Assembly (NCBI RefSeq): GCF_041296385.1
Contig: NW_027184064.1
Coordinates: 992,001 to 1,056,000 of the forward strand
Direction: 5' to 3'
Origin: Aphelocoma coerulescens
Taxonomy: Eukaryota; Chordata; Aves; Passeriformes; Corvidae
DNA: 64,000 bases
Shown: piece by piece, positions 14,212 to 27,567 of the stretch
Layout of the letters: every line of letters starts with the position of its first letter
Position numbering within the stretch: the first letter of the stretch is position 1
Program-made: the position numbers and the translations under genes
Notes under the pieces: generated by a model
Databases searched by the model: none
Seen by the model: the letters and a program-made list of their open reading frames with translations, nothing else
What the model was told of the DNA's origin: nothing

Positions 14212-15162
14212 TGTCTTAGGTTATAATGTAAGATGTAACCAAAAGTATGTATTTTACTGTTAGAAGCTCTGTGGGACGAGGAGCCCGGGCCCAGGTGGGG
14301 GGAGAGAGACACAGTCCAAAACCAATATGGTTGATAAGCGAACTCTGTTTATTAGCAGTCCAAAGGCACTTATATAGTATACCAGCTTGTTAGCTCCTAA
14401 GTGGCTTAAAGCTTATCAAGACACATTTCTATTTCTACATAATTGGACTTACATTGGCAAGTTTCCATAGTCTTGTTATGATCAAAAGAATTCAGTGCTC
14501 ACCTCCCTCCTTCACCCCCGGATAGTACAGCTGCAAGTTTTTCACTCCCTCTCTGTTTCTCAGGCCTGCTTGTTATCTTTCACACAGGGATTTTCCCATG
14601 GAAAGTTTTCTCACACACAAGCCTAAAACTTCCAGGCCTATTGCTTGCACAGTTCTTTTATTGATCCCAATAATTCTATTTCCCAACATTCTACTACCAT
14701 CTGTTAAAACCAGGTGGGACAACATTCTTCATCTCTTCCATAACACATCCCTGATAACTCCCTCCAGAGTGGTATCTTCTGTTAATGGGCTATCTAACCT
14801 CACTGTATGACTCATAAAATTACACCATCCCATTGTGAGATGCTCTGCCCAGGGGAGGAACCAAGCATTCCTACCTGGATATAATCAGAGGTTTGGAGCA
14901 CCACAGGACAGCCCTTACCTGCTGGATTCCCAGAGGACAAGAGCTACCACTGGACCTTCAGGTAAAGACCAGACCCTTCTACAGGATCACCTCTTCAACA
15001 GAACCACTTCATCTGGACTGCTACCACCACCCTGACCAACAGGGTGTCAGGTTGTATCCTGACTCTCTCAGTGTTCTTGTACTATTGCATTTATTTTAAT
15101 TTTCCTATTAAACTATAATTCTGACTTGTGATCTCCCACTGGTTTGTTTTCAAACTAGTACA
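14212..15162 (+). mobile_element. ERV-L-like solo LTR, split by a nested LTR
   Basis: Starts TGTCTTAGG and ends CTAGTACA, flanked by a perfect 5-bp duplication ACTTC (14207-14211 and 15163-15167). From about 14689 onward it aligns by eye with the reverse complement of the ERV3 3' LTR (58390-58955), sharing blocks such as CCATTGTGAGATGCTC, GAGGAACCAAGCAT and the CAAACTAGT end. Its first 46 bp (14212-14257) match the ERV3 U3 start and are separated from the rest by the inserted LTR at 14258-14688. No internal retroviral sequence remains, so it is a solo LTR formed by LTR-LTR recombination (inference). Confidence 0.85.
14258..14688 (-). mobile_element. solo LTR nested in the ERV-L-like LTR
   Basis: On the minus strand it begins TGTTGGGAAATAG and ends GAGCTTCTAACA, giving inverted termini. 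Flanks TTTTAC (14252-14257) and TTCTAC (14689-14694) form a 6-bp duplication with one mismatch. A TATATAAG box (about 14370-14378) and an AATAAA signal (about 14347-14352) lie in the right order for minus-strand transcription. It interrupts the outer LTR about 45 bp from the outer U3 start, so it is the younger insertion. Confidence 0.75.
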
Positions 15163-15167
15163 ACTTC

Positions 15168-15742
15168 ACAATGGTTATTTTTCCTGGAGGATTCACTGGG
15201 GAGCCTAATGAGTTTTCCTTGGGGGAGAAGTGAGGTGTTGAAGTTTTTCAAGAGAGAGACCTATCAATTCACTGTTTCTCATGCTTTTGAACTAAATTGC
15301 TGCTGGTAAAAAGCATATTTTTGCTCAAAGTTTAAATTACTTCTCCCTTGTTACAGATGACATTGTAATTCCACTGTCTGTGTACCTGTCCTATGGGAAT
15401 GTGCCTATCTGAGTCCTGTGGGCCAAATTCCTTAAGTACATATTTGCTGAAGCTCTTTGTTCTTGGATACTCCAGGGAAGATTGTACAAGTTAACATCAC
15501 ACCAAGGGCACCAACCCTTATTACATCCTCCAGCATCCTGTCTGGCAACAGGCATTTTCCAAGGATATGCAACTATTCTCTCAACATATTCTAAGGACTG
15601 CATGCACAGCATAACTCCTAAAAGAACTCTATGGGAAAGCTCACTTGTTTAGTGGTACCACACTAAAATAGGTTCCTGCTAGAGGGGGTGGCCTCTCCCA
15701 TGCAGCGATAACTCTGTCTCAGTCTCTCTCTGTCAGAAGATG
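15168..15742. other. intergenic DNA, nothing recognised
   Basis: No repeat or gene identified between the end of the nested LTR pair and the next LTR. Confidence 0.4.
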
Positions 15743-15747
15743 AGAAC

Positions 15748-16305
15748 TGAAGTGAGAACCTATTACAGCTGGGTGAGGGGTCAGTAGCTCTGACCGAGGA
15801 AGAGGTGACTGGTCCAGAGAGATGGTCCTGAAAGGAATCACCTTCCTGAGGCCCGGTGTCTTCCCTCAGCTGCTATCTAGGAGGGCCTGTGCAGAGGCTG
15901 CCAGCTCTTTAGTGATTATCAGCTCGTGATTTCAGCTCAGCTCTGCAGGGCAACCTCCAGGCCAAGCCAGACCAGAGAGAGATGAGAGGCTTGTGTGGCT
16001 GGTTCTGCATGAAAGGTAGCTTTATTGTTGGTCCCCTCCGGCGAAGGGGAAAGCCGGAGACGAGAGCTCTCTCCTCGAAGGGGCAGAGGGCTAGCTTTTA
16101 TAGGGATACAGGGGATGAGTCTCAGAGGGTAAAGGCCAATGGGTTACAAAGGATCTGCATAGGGTCTCCCAGAGGATTGTGGGTCTGTCTTTTCTCGCCG
16201 TGACTAAAGAAGTGGTTGTCTTTCCAGGGAGCCCTGCTGACCGATTGAGCAATCTCCTTATCTCAGCAGACATCCCTCCAGGGCAGGGGCTGGGCATACC
16301 CCACA
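15748..16305 (-). mobile_element. solo LTR
   Basis: Minus-strand reading gives a TATAAAAG box (16095-16102) and an AATAAA signal (16021-16026) about 75 bp apart, a typical U3/R layout. Ends TGTGGGG...CACTTCA with flanking AGAAC at 15743-15747 and 16306-16310 support these limits. An alternative U3 start at 16326 (TGTGGGGGGG) cannot be excluded. No coding remnant adjoins it. Confidence 0.6.
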
Positions 16306-16310
16306 AGAAC

Positions 16311-17001
16311 CTGTTTCCCCCCCACAGGGAAAACAAGAAATCTGCTACAGCATCTGCAAGCCTCTGGCTTAAGTCTGGTTGCCTACCTAGGATTCTTGCT
16401 CTGATGTTCTTGGCATTGCTCTGAGACCAGGTTGATAGATGCCCTGAATCTGTATAGCAACCATCTGTTTAGAGCCCACGAGGCCATCACCAAGCACAGA
16501 GGTAATGTGATGTAGACCTAATGCACACAGCAGATGCCATTTTTGTCCTTCACCAGATGCTCTGTACATTAACTGTAGTTTCTGCCAGCTTGGCCACCCT
16601 CTTGCCAACACAAATCACACCTTTCCAAGCTATCTGTAGTGCTGACCACAGCCAAGACATGTGAACATGAAGAGAGAAAAAGGAGTTATTTTTACTTAGT
16701 GACAAAATGATGTCTAATGAAGACCAGACTAAAAAAGGCTGCCTTTCCTGCCCCTCCCCTGGCAACCTTCCCTTTGTGTGGCAACGCTTAAATAAACTGA
16801 TTTTTGCCAAACATAATTCACAAAATCTGCTTCACTTTTTCAAGAGAATGACCCCAAGGATGCAATGTACTCAGGAGAGAATAGCTCAGTCCACTGAAGC
16901 AGTTCCTGAGCAACATTCTTCCTATGTGGAATTGCTGGAACTCAGACAGTGTGAACAATTCTGAACAAACAAATGAAATATTTTTTTTGTTGTTGTTGTA
17001 T
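16311..17001. other. unassigned sequence between LTRs
   Basis: No gene or named repeat was recognised; frames are at most 86 codons and lack domains. Confidence 0.4.
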
Positions 17002-17984
17002 TGTGGTGGTTTAAAAGACAGGTGTCTGCCAAGGAAGGTGGGAACCTTCCTGGAATGGAAAAGATGATCCCCCCTTCCTTCCTCCTCCCCCCTACCCCCA
17101 TTATTATAACTTTTGAAATTACAGGGCTTTCAGGCAAAGATATGGGAAAAGGAATAACAGTTCTTTACTAGAATATATAGATATATATTAAAAGACAGAC
17201 AAACAACAACAAGAGCAGCCACAACACAAACAAAAAGGAAAAACCCAGTAACAGCCTTTTCCTGCCCATCAAGCAATTCCCCCTTTGGTGTAGTTACGAT
17301 CACAACCGGCAGTGGGTGCTGTTGGCTCCTGGTGAGGCAGAGGGCAGCCAAATCAAGCTGTGAGTCTCCCCAGGGCATAATAGTGGCCCCAGGAGGAGAG
17401 AGAAGGTGGGGGGTAGGAGGTCTTCTGTTTTCCCCTGGCTCTCACAGGTCCCCATGGTGTCCTGGCGACGGCAGCAGAAGCCGAAGATCCAGTAAGCAGC
17501 CACAAGGTGCTCCCTCCAGAGGGAGGGAGGAGGTGGGGGCCCAGTTTTCCACTGAGGTGCCCAGGCAGATGGTAAGTGTTTCTCTCCCAGCAAGGGCAGC
17601 TGTCAAAAAGTCAAGTGGCTGCTCCTGTGAGCAGTGATCCACCAGTGGCAAGGAGAAACAGTAAGGAAGGCTCAGCTGTAGCAGTGTGTCCCCCTGGGCA
17701 GAAGTCCAGCACCAAAAAAACCCACAGCTGTCTGCCCTCAGGCAAAGAATTATCAATCTCCAGCTTAGAAACTGCCAAAACCCATCCCGATTCTCTTCGT
17801 CCCCCAAGGCATGACCCCCAAATTCTTCTTTTTCTTGGTTGAGTCATTAGTGTGGCATGCCAGAGTGCTCAGCCATGTCTTTTGTTTCTTAATTACCCCT
17901 AATTGTTTCCCAGACAACTCCTTTCCCTCACAGGCTCTTCCTTTCAGATGGAAAAAAATATTCCTTGAAGAACCCAAACCCACA
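17002..17984 (-). mobile_element. probable solo LTR of about 1 kb
   Basis: Minus-strand termini TGTGGGTTTGGG and AAACCACCACA are LTR-like. The right-hand terminus resembles the U5 end (AAACCACTACA) of the 1.3-kb LTR family at 34872-36170. An AT-rich TATATA block at about 17174-17190 could hold the promoter. Flanking 5-mers (TGTAT and ATATA) do not match well, so insertion limits are not proven. Overlapping frames of about 100 codons here have no domain. Confidence 0.5.
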
Positions 17985-18149
17985 ATATATATTTAGGGTG
18001 GATCTACATGAGAGATGGCCTTTGCAGGAAGATACCATGAGCAGCAGAGGGCAGGCCTGAGAGGCCCTGGGGTCCAGGACACCTGCTGCAACAGCTCTGA
18101 GTGTGCTAGAGGAGAAGGGAAGGACTGAGTTATTCCTTATGAGGGAAGA

Positions 18150-18397
18150 AAAAAATGAAGAAATACATTCAGGTTGCACATCAGGAATTTCTTCATGGAA
18201 GGAGTTCTCAAGAATTGGAATGGACTACCCAGGGTGGTGGTATAGCTGCCATCCTTGAAGGTGTCCAAGGAATAACTGGACATGGCACTCAGGGCTCTGG
18301 TGTAGTTGATAATGTGGTGATCGGCCACAGGTTGGACTTGATGATCTTGAGAGTCTTTTCCAACCTTAATGATTCTGTGATTCTGTGATTCTATGAT
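18150..18397 (+). mobile_element. CR1 LINE 3' fragment
   Basis: Carries the typical CR1 3' end: a 'ttggacttgatgatcttgagagtcttttccaacc' type block followed by repeated GATTCTGTGATTCTATGAT units at about 18370-18396. It is 5' truncated, as most CR1 copies are. Confidence 0.9.
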
Positions 18398-20785
18398 ATG
18401 CTAGTGCAATGGGATATAAATGGGGCAGATGGACAAGAAGCCAGACTGGAGAGGCATCAAGCCTCAAAGTTGCAATCTTTTTTGAGGTGGGCTGTGTGTG
18501 CCCCAAAAGTTTGCATTGTGAATGACGACAAGATATTCTAGCCTGTATACTTCTATTCAGGTAGCTTTTGGGAGTGATAGAGAAAAGCAAAGAGATATAC
18601 CTTATTTTTGTAGTTATCTGCAAAAAAACTTGGAATAAAAAAATAGCAAAATGTGTAATACATAACACTATGCTGAGCTCCCACTTAAATCAGCTTGTTT
18701 GTAACATATTGCAGAGGCACCTGAGAAGATACAGTGGAGGAAAATGTATGCTTAATTTTGCTCTTTGGAAATAGCAGCTTTCAGCTACTTTTTACATTAC
18801 AAGATTTAAAAAAAAAAAGAGAAATGAGCATTTATTTTCTACTACAATTTATTTGATAGAAAATTCTCTCCTGTTTGGTGAGAGATATATGTGAGAATGT
18901 AAAAACTATAGCTGAAGTGAAAAGTAGAAATAAAAATATAAAAATCCTTACCTACATACAGTTTTTACATCACATAGTCTTTAGAAAGGCTATTTAAATA
19001 GGGAAGATGCATATAATAAGTTAATTTCAAAAGAAAAACACTGTGTATTTTTGGATTTCTTTCTCCCTTTTTTTTTTTTTTTTTTTTTTTGGGCATTTTA
19101 CAGGAGGGAAGTTGGAAGGAAGATTAAAGGGGAATGTTGGACTATGACCAGAGAAGTGATGGCATTTTGAATTTGTGTATGTTTTTTCTCCTTATAAAAG
19201 AATAGGAAACTTTGAAAAAGTTAATACAAATTGTCTGTTTCCCAAAGGCAAGACCCACGTAAGTCGTTTGCTTGTAATGTAGGTAGAACTCTGCTGTATA
19301 TTATTCGGCTGCTAAACACTTGGGGTTTGTATGCAGGCAGGGGAAGTTCTTTTTGTCTCCAAAGAATTTTGGAACTGATGCAGTTACCATGTTCTATGTT
19401 TATATCTTGGTAATGTCATAAACTAATAACAAGTCAAATATCCCACTCTTTGGATATGTTCAGCAGAAGGCAATCTTCTGCTTTTTGGAAGCTTAGGGGT
19501 CTTTAACACAGAGGAAATGAAAAGTTCATCTGAAGGCTAATGTTGATATAATTTCCTGAATTGCTGAGACAGATTGCATGGAATTATTACAGATATCCAG
19601 ATTATCAGCAGTATATGTTGCACACGTGCCATTTGGAATCAGGTAACTCTTTTCCTCAAGGGCAACTTTGGACCATAAAAACTTAGACACTCAGAGTTTA
19701 TTCTATTCCCTTGGTAACAATTAGTATGAAAAGCTTCCAAATGAAATTGAATAGATCTGGCCAATAAAATGTTTCTATATAATATACTCATTATTAATAG
19801 TCACTAATTTTGATAAAAAGTCAAATATTTAGGTAACAATTATTTGAGCATGGAAATTAATAGGGAAGTGATCACTGTTTTTTGCAGTCGTGTTTTCACT
19901 GGGATACAAAAATGTTGGATTAACAGTAATTTATAACAATCTATTTGAGATTGCAGGAACAAAAGTTCTGGGAATTCACATGCTTTCAGAATATTAATAT
20001 TTCTGCCACTTATTTGACCTATTTCCTGGAATACAGGGTTGAAGAATTAAATCCAATGATGCTTCTCTAATGGCTGTTATCTTATGCTGGAAAACAAACC
20101 ACTCCTTCCAGTGTTAATTTAGGAGTGTTACTTTCTTCATGTATGTTGTTCCATTTAAGAGACAAGATGCAAATTTTATGCTTGCAAGGTCAGGCTTGGA
20201 TATCCTGATACACATTCCATTATTTTATTTATCTTCTCTTTTTCTTGGCAGTGAAGAAGACGAGCCGTACTAAATTACTGTCTTCTTGTCTGCTTTCTCT
20301 TCCCCTCAACAATTTCAGAACCTATTGACCAATTTGAAAGTGGGTGGTGGAAGGTACCCAAGATAATTGCTTTTCTTTGTGCTTCATGAAAATCAGCTGC
20401 TGGATAGATGGGAGGTCCAAATTACTGTCCTTGCTGAGGGAATGGCAGGAAAGAGCAGAGCTGCGGTGTCTTCTCTGGACGGTCATGCCCACAGTTACAT
20501 GCAGTTGCAACATCTGTTTTCTTTTCCTTGGTTTCATAGTACAAAAGACCGTATGCTGATCTTGTGAGCAGGGAGATGGGAAGCTTAGTGGACAAAGGGC
20601 ATCAAGTAAGGGAAATGCTAAGGGCATGAAGCTAGCAATTAATGGAATCACTTGATTCTTGTATGGGGCTATTTCGTTGTTAATGTGTTTACAGCAGTAA
20701 TTTATTTAAAAAATCAAAGTAGTAAGGCTTGAAAGCCAATAGTATTTGAGCATTGAAGTCTTGTTAGTAAATCACACTTTCAATT
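18398..20785. other. AT-rich intergenic DNA
   Basis: Nothing recognisable apart from a 23-nt poly-T at 19068-19090 and a short A-run near 18809. Confidence 0.5.
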
Positions 20786-21180
20786 CACAGAATCATAGAA
20801 TAAGCTGAATTGGAAGTGAGCCTAAAGGATCATCGAGTCCAACTCCTGGCCCTGCACAGGACACCCCAAGAATCCCCCCACGTACCTGAGAGTATGGTCC
20901 AAATGCTTCTTGATCTCTGTCAGACTTGGTGCTGTGACCACTTCCCTGGGAAGCCTGTTCCAGTGCTTGACTACCCTCTGGGTGATTTTTTCTAATATAT
21001 AACCTAAACCTCCCCTGACACAACCTTCAGGCCACTCCCTCAGGTCCTGTCACTGGTCACCACAAGGCAGAGGTCAGCATCTGCTCCTCCTCTTCCCCTC
21101 ACAAGAAAGTTGTAACTGCAGTGAGGTCTCCCCTCAGACTCTTCTACTCCACGCTGAACAGACCAAGCGACCTCAGTCCT
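20786..21180 (-). mobile_element. CR1 LINE 3' fragment
   Basis: The left end reads CACAGAATCATAGAATAA, the reverse complement of a CR1 tail, followed by a reversed CR1 block (gatcatcgagtccaactcctggccctgcacaggacacccc type) and the reversed end of the CR1 ORF2/3' UTR region to about 21180. It is clearly CR1 with moderate divergence. Confidence 0.9.
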
Positions 21181-22759
21181 GAAATTATTCGTAATTTTAG
21201 CCCTTTGCATTAATTGGATGTTTTTCTTTGAGAATGCCTTTCTTCCAGAGAACAAGGTGGTGGACCTGGTTGCTGTGACCTAACCATAGATGGTCACAAA
21301 TATTTAATGTTTATGACTAGAATATTAGTGACAGATACATTTTTTATTGTGAAAATTTATTATTGAGTTTCAGCTGACTGACTTGCTGTAATATTTCCCA
21401 CTGGTACAAACTGCTGCCTTCACAGCCTTTTCTTCAGTGCCAGGCATCACACAGAACTCAAATGATGCACTTTCAATATGGGTGGCTTGCATCAAGATCA
21501 ATAATAGTGGCAAAACGAGGAAAATAAGTGCAGTTTTTTCTTGAGGAATTTAATATCTAGATTTTTTTGTGTTCCAGGAAAATGCCTTGCAGATAGATAC
21601 TTACCAATGCAGGGCTCTGCTCAGGCTCAGTAGCTCCTTGAAGCTTAATCTAGAGCTATTTTACCAGATATGGTTTTCCATTTCAGCTCCTTCAAGAGAA
21701 GGAAGTTTGTCCCTTCTTTTTGATCCATATGGATGTAATTAGTGCCTTTACAGAGAAGGTGAATAAAACTAGAGGAATTAGAAGTCCCTGGGTATGAATT
21801 TTCATTTCTATCTCGTTTATTTTTGTTTTCTGGACAAGAATGGCTGCTTCTAAAGGTAACGTACAAATCCTGCTTCCATGCTGTGCAACATGTTGAAATA
21901 AACACCTTTTTCAATTTTGCTTGGCTCAGAACTATCGAGAGTATATATAGAATAATCATCATATGTATATATGACATATATATGATTCTCTATATAATCT
22001 GTAGGATAGCTTGAGATTAAAAATAAGTTCTACTTAACAAGAGAAGCTTTTCAGAACAAAGGATGATAAAAATTATGTCAACTATACTTATGATAAAATA
22101 TGTGTACAATATCTAATGCAATTTTTTGTTAATTCTATTATGTTTCTATAGAAATGTTAAAATAAAATCCAGACATCTGAATGCTTAATTTGGGAAAATC
22201 AACAGAAGTGTGCCTTTAGGAAAGAAGAAATTAAATTAGTGCTCAGATATAACAAAAAACTGTACTTGTGTATTTCACAAATTTCAGGTAGTTTCTGAAG
22301 AACTGTGATTCTTCTCTTGAAAATGAGATTATATGGATTTATGTATGATGTGTAGCCTTCTGATACAGGATATCTCCAAAAGATTTACCAAAATTCCTAT
22401 CGTGGTTGTGGAGGGAGCTCTTTCAGCCAAGAACTCTGATTGGAAGTAGAATAAAACCCTTGTACTTTTGATTTTTGTGAATAAAACTATTGATTAGTAG
22501 CATCATGTGTTCTTAGCAGAATTACATCTATCACCAGGGGAAGCAGTAGAATGGCAGTTATCATTGATTAAATCTGAAGTCAGAAGCTGTGATGCTCTGA
22601 GGTTTTTGAGATAGTAGTCTTTGTACCCACAAGTGTGGTAGGCAGACACTTAAATGCCTAATAATACTGTAAAATATGCCATAACCACAGAACAATAATA
22701 CTTGAGGAAATTCCTCCAGGGAAAGGGAACTGAAAAAATTAACTCATTTTAAAGCCTTC
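21181..22759. other. AT-rich intergenic DNA
   Basis: No gene or named repeat recognised. A TA-rich stretch lies at about 21940-21995. Confidence 0.5.
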
Positions 22760-23021
22760 TAGTTGAGTATTTGAAGCTGGAAGATGAGAGGCAATGGGCA
22801 GAAACTGCTGCACAGGAAATTCCACCTGAACATGAGGAAGAACTTTACTGTGACGGCACAGGTTGCCCAGAGAGGATATGAAGTGTCCCTCTCTGGAGAT
22901 ATTCCAGAACTGTCTGTTCACAATCCTGTGCCATGTGCTCCGGGATGACGCTGCTTGAGAGGAAAGCTGGACCAGATGATCCACTGTTTCTTTCCGATCT
23001 CAACCGGAATTCTGTGATTCT
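22760..23021 (+). mobile_element. CR1 LINE 3' fragment
   Basis: Contains CR1 3' phrases such as 'cacaggttgcccagagagg' and 'gaccagatgatccactg', and ends near AATTCTGTGATTCTGGG. It is 5' truncated and diverged. Confidence 0.85.
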
Positions 23022-25960
23022 GGGAAATGAAATTCCCTCCACTGCATTAGTAGAAGCTGTATCACTGCTTCTAAAGCATCACAAGCAAATATGCTGTATT
23101 TCAAGTACTATATACTTCAGAATAGCATTATGACTTCAGTAGCGCTGTATTTTAATAGAAATGTCCCGTTTGTCAATCAAATTGCAGTATTCCAATATGC
23201 CACAAGTGGAGTCCTCCTGTTGAATTTGTATTATGTGGAAGAAAATGCCTCTTTTATAGCTATTGTGTTGACTGGAGCAATATCAGGGTAAGTGTGTTGA
23301 CTTTTACCTGTCTGCTTTTACTACCAGGCAATACTTTTCTTTGGAAACTCCACACCTACTCTTCTATGCATCTTTATATTCACGCATGGTTTTCCCCAGA
23401 GACAGATGATGAGCTAAGTTGATATGCTTTCCAAAATATTTTCTAAGATTTTTAATACTGGGTGGATTAAAACTGTGTAAGAGATTTTACTGGTCACTGC
23501 CAGTAGCTTCTTTATTCTAATACATTTTTTTTCCCCTGAAATGAGATGACCACCATTATTTCAGATTTTTGCAGTGTTGCCCACATTACTGTGAAGGGAG
23601 CATGTGTTATACAGATATTATCACCTTTCAAATTTTGTTGAGCACAAGCTTGTATGAAGAAAAGAGACTGCGATAGAAAAGGAAAGGAGCAACAGCGTAT
23701 CTGTAGACAAAACCTTGCTTCACAGTGAGCTGCTGTCAGCACTCGTGCAGACAGGCTGAAACTGTAGCTCCAAGAGTTATGAAATACTTCCTTTAATTAA
23801 GCAGATATTAATTCTGAAATATAATTTTTGACAATTTTGGTGTTAAACATATTTTTCTTTATTATGTACTATTTCATTTTAAAAAATGAGCATATTGGAG
23901 GTGGACCAGAGAAAAGATTAGGTGTGTACTATCTGTATTTCTTTCTAATGTGAACTCTAGAGAGAAGTCATTTCGCTGTTATGAAAGTCTCTCTGACAGT
24001 ACTGCATTTTCATGCAGAAGGAGCAGTAAAAAAGTAGTAAAAAAATGCCTTTTTAAATTATTCACAAATATTCAAACAGCTAAGTGCCGAATTGTGTTCA
24101 GTGATATGCGTCATTAATTTCTATTCACTTCCACAAATGAATATATATTCATTCTGGTGAATTTTGTCCCTGTAGTAATAGTTGCAAAAATTTCTCAAGC
24201 TTCCTTGTAGGTTTGTGTGAGTGCTGATGCAGAACCCATTTGCATTGATATTTTGCTCATTCTTGGAAGCAGAAACAATTGGCCTGTCAGTGAAAATGTT
24301 CAAAGGCAGTGAAATACAGAAATGGAGTGATATCTTCAGAAAACACCCCAATCCAGAAAGTGTCCAGAATTGAATTATCACCATTGCTGCAGAGCTTAGA
24401 AAATGCTCTTCTGTAACACGATAAAGGTAGACCTAAACCCCAATTTCTGTGATGTTATTGCAAGTCAAAGCTTTTCATCCTTACAGGAATATTAAAAGTA
24501 AATGTGGAGTCTTACTTCTCTTTGTGCTTTTAAATGAAAATTACTGGGTCTAATTGACTTTTATGTTGCATCTGCATTGTGGTATTAAATTCAATTGAGC
24601 TTCTTCAGCTTAAGACAGCAGTAAGAACATAGCATGTTGTCTGGTTTTGACTCACTCTTCTGTCTTGCTGGCAGACTTGATGTGCATTTTTTGATGAAAA
24701 TGTTACCAAGACACTAACAACTGTTTGAGAAATAGACTTTTGTTTAGCACTGGATGTTTGCAATACTAGTAAGAAAAAACTTACAAGAGTAAAAAACTTA
24801 GAGTTTGGGCAGATTTATCAAAATGAGGAAGACAAGTTTGCCTATCTGCAGGAAGCTTTACTCTGGATTCTTTAGCATTTACAGTAAGAAAATGTCTTTA
24901 ATTATATTAGCCAAAAATGACTATTCAATGCATTTGTGCTGAAGATAGAAGACTAATGAACATTGTTTCTCAGCAGGGTCTGACACACAGTTGCTGTATG
25001 CAGTGAAAAGAGGGCTCTGGACTCCAAGAGAAGATAATGAGAGCTCTAAAGAATCTTGATGAAAAGTATCTTACAGTATTGTGTTTTACTCTAGCGAGAT
25101 TAAAATGGCAAAACCAAAGGCTGCTTATTCTAAAAATGCAAATGTGTATCTGATTATCTGGGTTTTTGTTAACAGGTACTTGGGTATTAAATTGAGATGA
25201 GCTACCAATCTTACCAACAAAGCCTATGCATCATTTAAATGAAGACTACCACTCTATCCCTAGTTGCTCCCATTGCTTCACTCGAATGTGAAATGTATTT
25301 TTCTTTTACTGTTGCTATAAAATCTCTTCCAACACAAATCTGCAAACACCACAAGGGAACTATCTCCTTCCTGGTAAAACCACTTCTATTATTTTTACTT
25401 TTACTATCATGGTCCATAGGAAGGTGCCTTTATGATCAAGGGCTTCATGTCTAGAAAAATTATGTTCTCTTGTATATGTTTTAGAATTATACATTTGTTT
25501 ATTGCTGCTAGTAAAAGTACATGATCTGTTAAGTTACATTTAATCAACTGCGTTCATTTTCCAGTGCATTATGCTGAGATCCTACTTTCAACAGATTAGA
25601 GAATGTTTTATGCAGGATTTTATTTTGTTTCAAAAAGAACAGAGATGGCCACTCTTACAGTAAGTTCTGACAGAGGACCCATGTCTTGCAGCCTCATAAA
25701 TATGATTGTATTTATGGCCACAGCTCTTCCCAGCCCACAGGGCTAAGTGCAGTAAATCCCATGTAATTATAGTTATGGGACTTCATATAATGACCCTATT
25801 TAATATATATAAAGGTGTTTTTTCAGAGGAGTTTAAATTTATATCAGGAAAGTTGCTTATCAAGGAGATTTTTGGGGACTTTTGTCTTTCCCTGACAACC
25901 TACATTTCTTTCTTTCATTCATCCAAAACAGCTGAACTAGAGTCTGCTGTGAGATTTGCC

Positions 25961-25963
<3 letters not shown>

Positions 25964-26006
<43 letters not shown>
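25964..26006. repeat. 43-nt poly-T tract
   Basis: An uninterrupted run of T. On the minus strand it would be a poly-A tail following AT-rich sequence, so a processed-transcript insertion is possible, but no source transcript was recognised. Homopolymers of this length are prone to assembly length errors. Confidence 0.9.
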
Positions 26007-26009
<3 letters not shown>

Positions 26010-27468
26010 GTTAGGAACATGCTGCACTGCAAATTCTAATACTGCTAAATAAACTGGAGGGAGACAATATTACAGCAGTGTAAAAAAAAAAAAACCAACA
26101 AAAAATCCCCCAAACCCCAACCCTACACATTCTCTCCCACTGTGGAGCAAGGAGGTATCATAATTTGAAAACATGGCATGTACCTGTGGTAAATATGTTT
26201 TGGAATCTCTGCGCAGTCAGCTTGTTCTAAAACTCTAACACCTGTTTGTCTAACTTTCCTTGCTCTGATGAATGGCTTAGGGTGTCCATTATACCTCTGG
26301 CAGTCCGTCTCTCACCTTCCCAGAGTGTCAAATCTGGATTTTGAGAAGAATATTCTTAAGACTGAAATTGAGTTTTGTTTGTTTTGATTGTGAACTGGAA
26401 AGATGTATTTAGTAATGGAAATGCAGATGGTGGTTGAGGTACCAGAATGCTACATTACAAATTAACAATAACCAGAAATTCATCACATTGGTACATTTTT
26501 TCTGTTTCTTTACCGAAGGCTGATTAGATGCTTTAATAACCCTGTATCATTTTTATCCAGGTTTCCTAATGAATTTTACATGCATGATGACACTTTCCTT
26601 TTACTACAAAAAATTTTTGAACTGGTTTCTTGATTGCAAGGAAGTGTGACGTGAAAGTTTAAAAGCAATCAGGTTATTCTGACGATAATGTACTGAGTAA
26701 AGGAGAGAGACCTAAAACAGTGCCCTATGAAGTATGAGATGGGTGCAATATGAGGTACTAGAAAATGCCAGTAAGTTGCTCAATCAAAGAAAAGCTCTAG
26801 TTAGGGGAATTGCGTGTTTTGCGTGGAATGACCCAAATGTAAGGCAAAACCTCAGGATCCAAGTCTTTGTTAACTCTCCTGTTGCAGATCTGTATATTCT
26901 GCTGATATTTCACTACACTTGTTTTCCCTGTTTTGTAAAATGTAGGCCACTTGTACATATTTTTTATAAATTAGGTCCTGATGGTTAACTGTAAAACTTT
27001 CTTATAGAGATAGTAATTTTTCTACCAATTTGATCCTTGATGTGGCTGACTTAATGATTAATAAATAAATGAGCTTTCACCATGGTAATGAATTTACAAA
27101 GCACTCCTAAGCATTTGAAATTTTTTTCAGCAAGAGTAGCTCATAAATTGCAATAATTTAAGATATCTGTTTTGTTATTTGTATTTCTCACTGTAATTAG
27201 CTCTGTCTTTGGCAATGCTTTGCCTTATCCAGAGCAGTGTTTGCCAGCTCAGTGTTGGTGGTCTCTTATGTGCAAGCCCAATGTTCTGAGACTCATTTTT
27301 CAGTCAAAATATGGAAAACTCATTAAAAATGAATTTTTTACACTTTCAGTGTAGCTCTTTCACCAGAAAATGTGAATGTCAAAGCCTTGAATGCTTCCTC
27401 AGTATCAAAGTTTGGTCCTTCATGCTACAACACAGAAGTAGATCTAATGGAGTTCAGCACAGAACAAT

Positions 27469-27567
27469 ATTTTCAAGGAGATGGAGGAAGCTTAATGTAA
27501 CGAGGTTGCTGATTCGACTATTTTCAGGAGATGGAGCAAGCCTAATGTAACAGGGTCTCTGATTCAA
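27469..27567. repeat. 51-bp tandem duplication (two copies)
   Basis: Copy 1 (27469-27519) and copy 2 (27520-27567) share the blocks ATTTTCA-GGAGATGGA, AAGC-TAATGTAAC and CTGATTC with several substitutions, so the duplication is not recent. Confidence 0.8.

Noticed and set aside
16997..17990. Target duplication for the LTR at 17002-17984
   Set aside because: Flanking TGTAT and ATATA agree only partly, in simple AT-rich DNA; not accepted as evidence.
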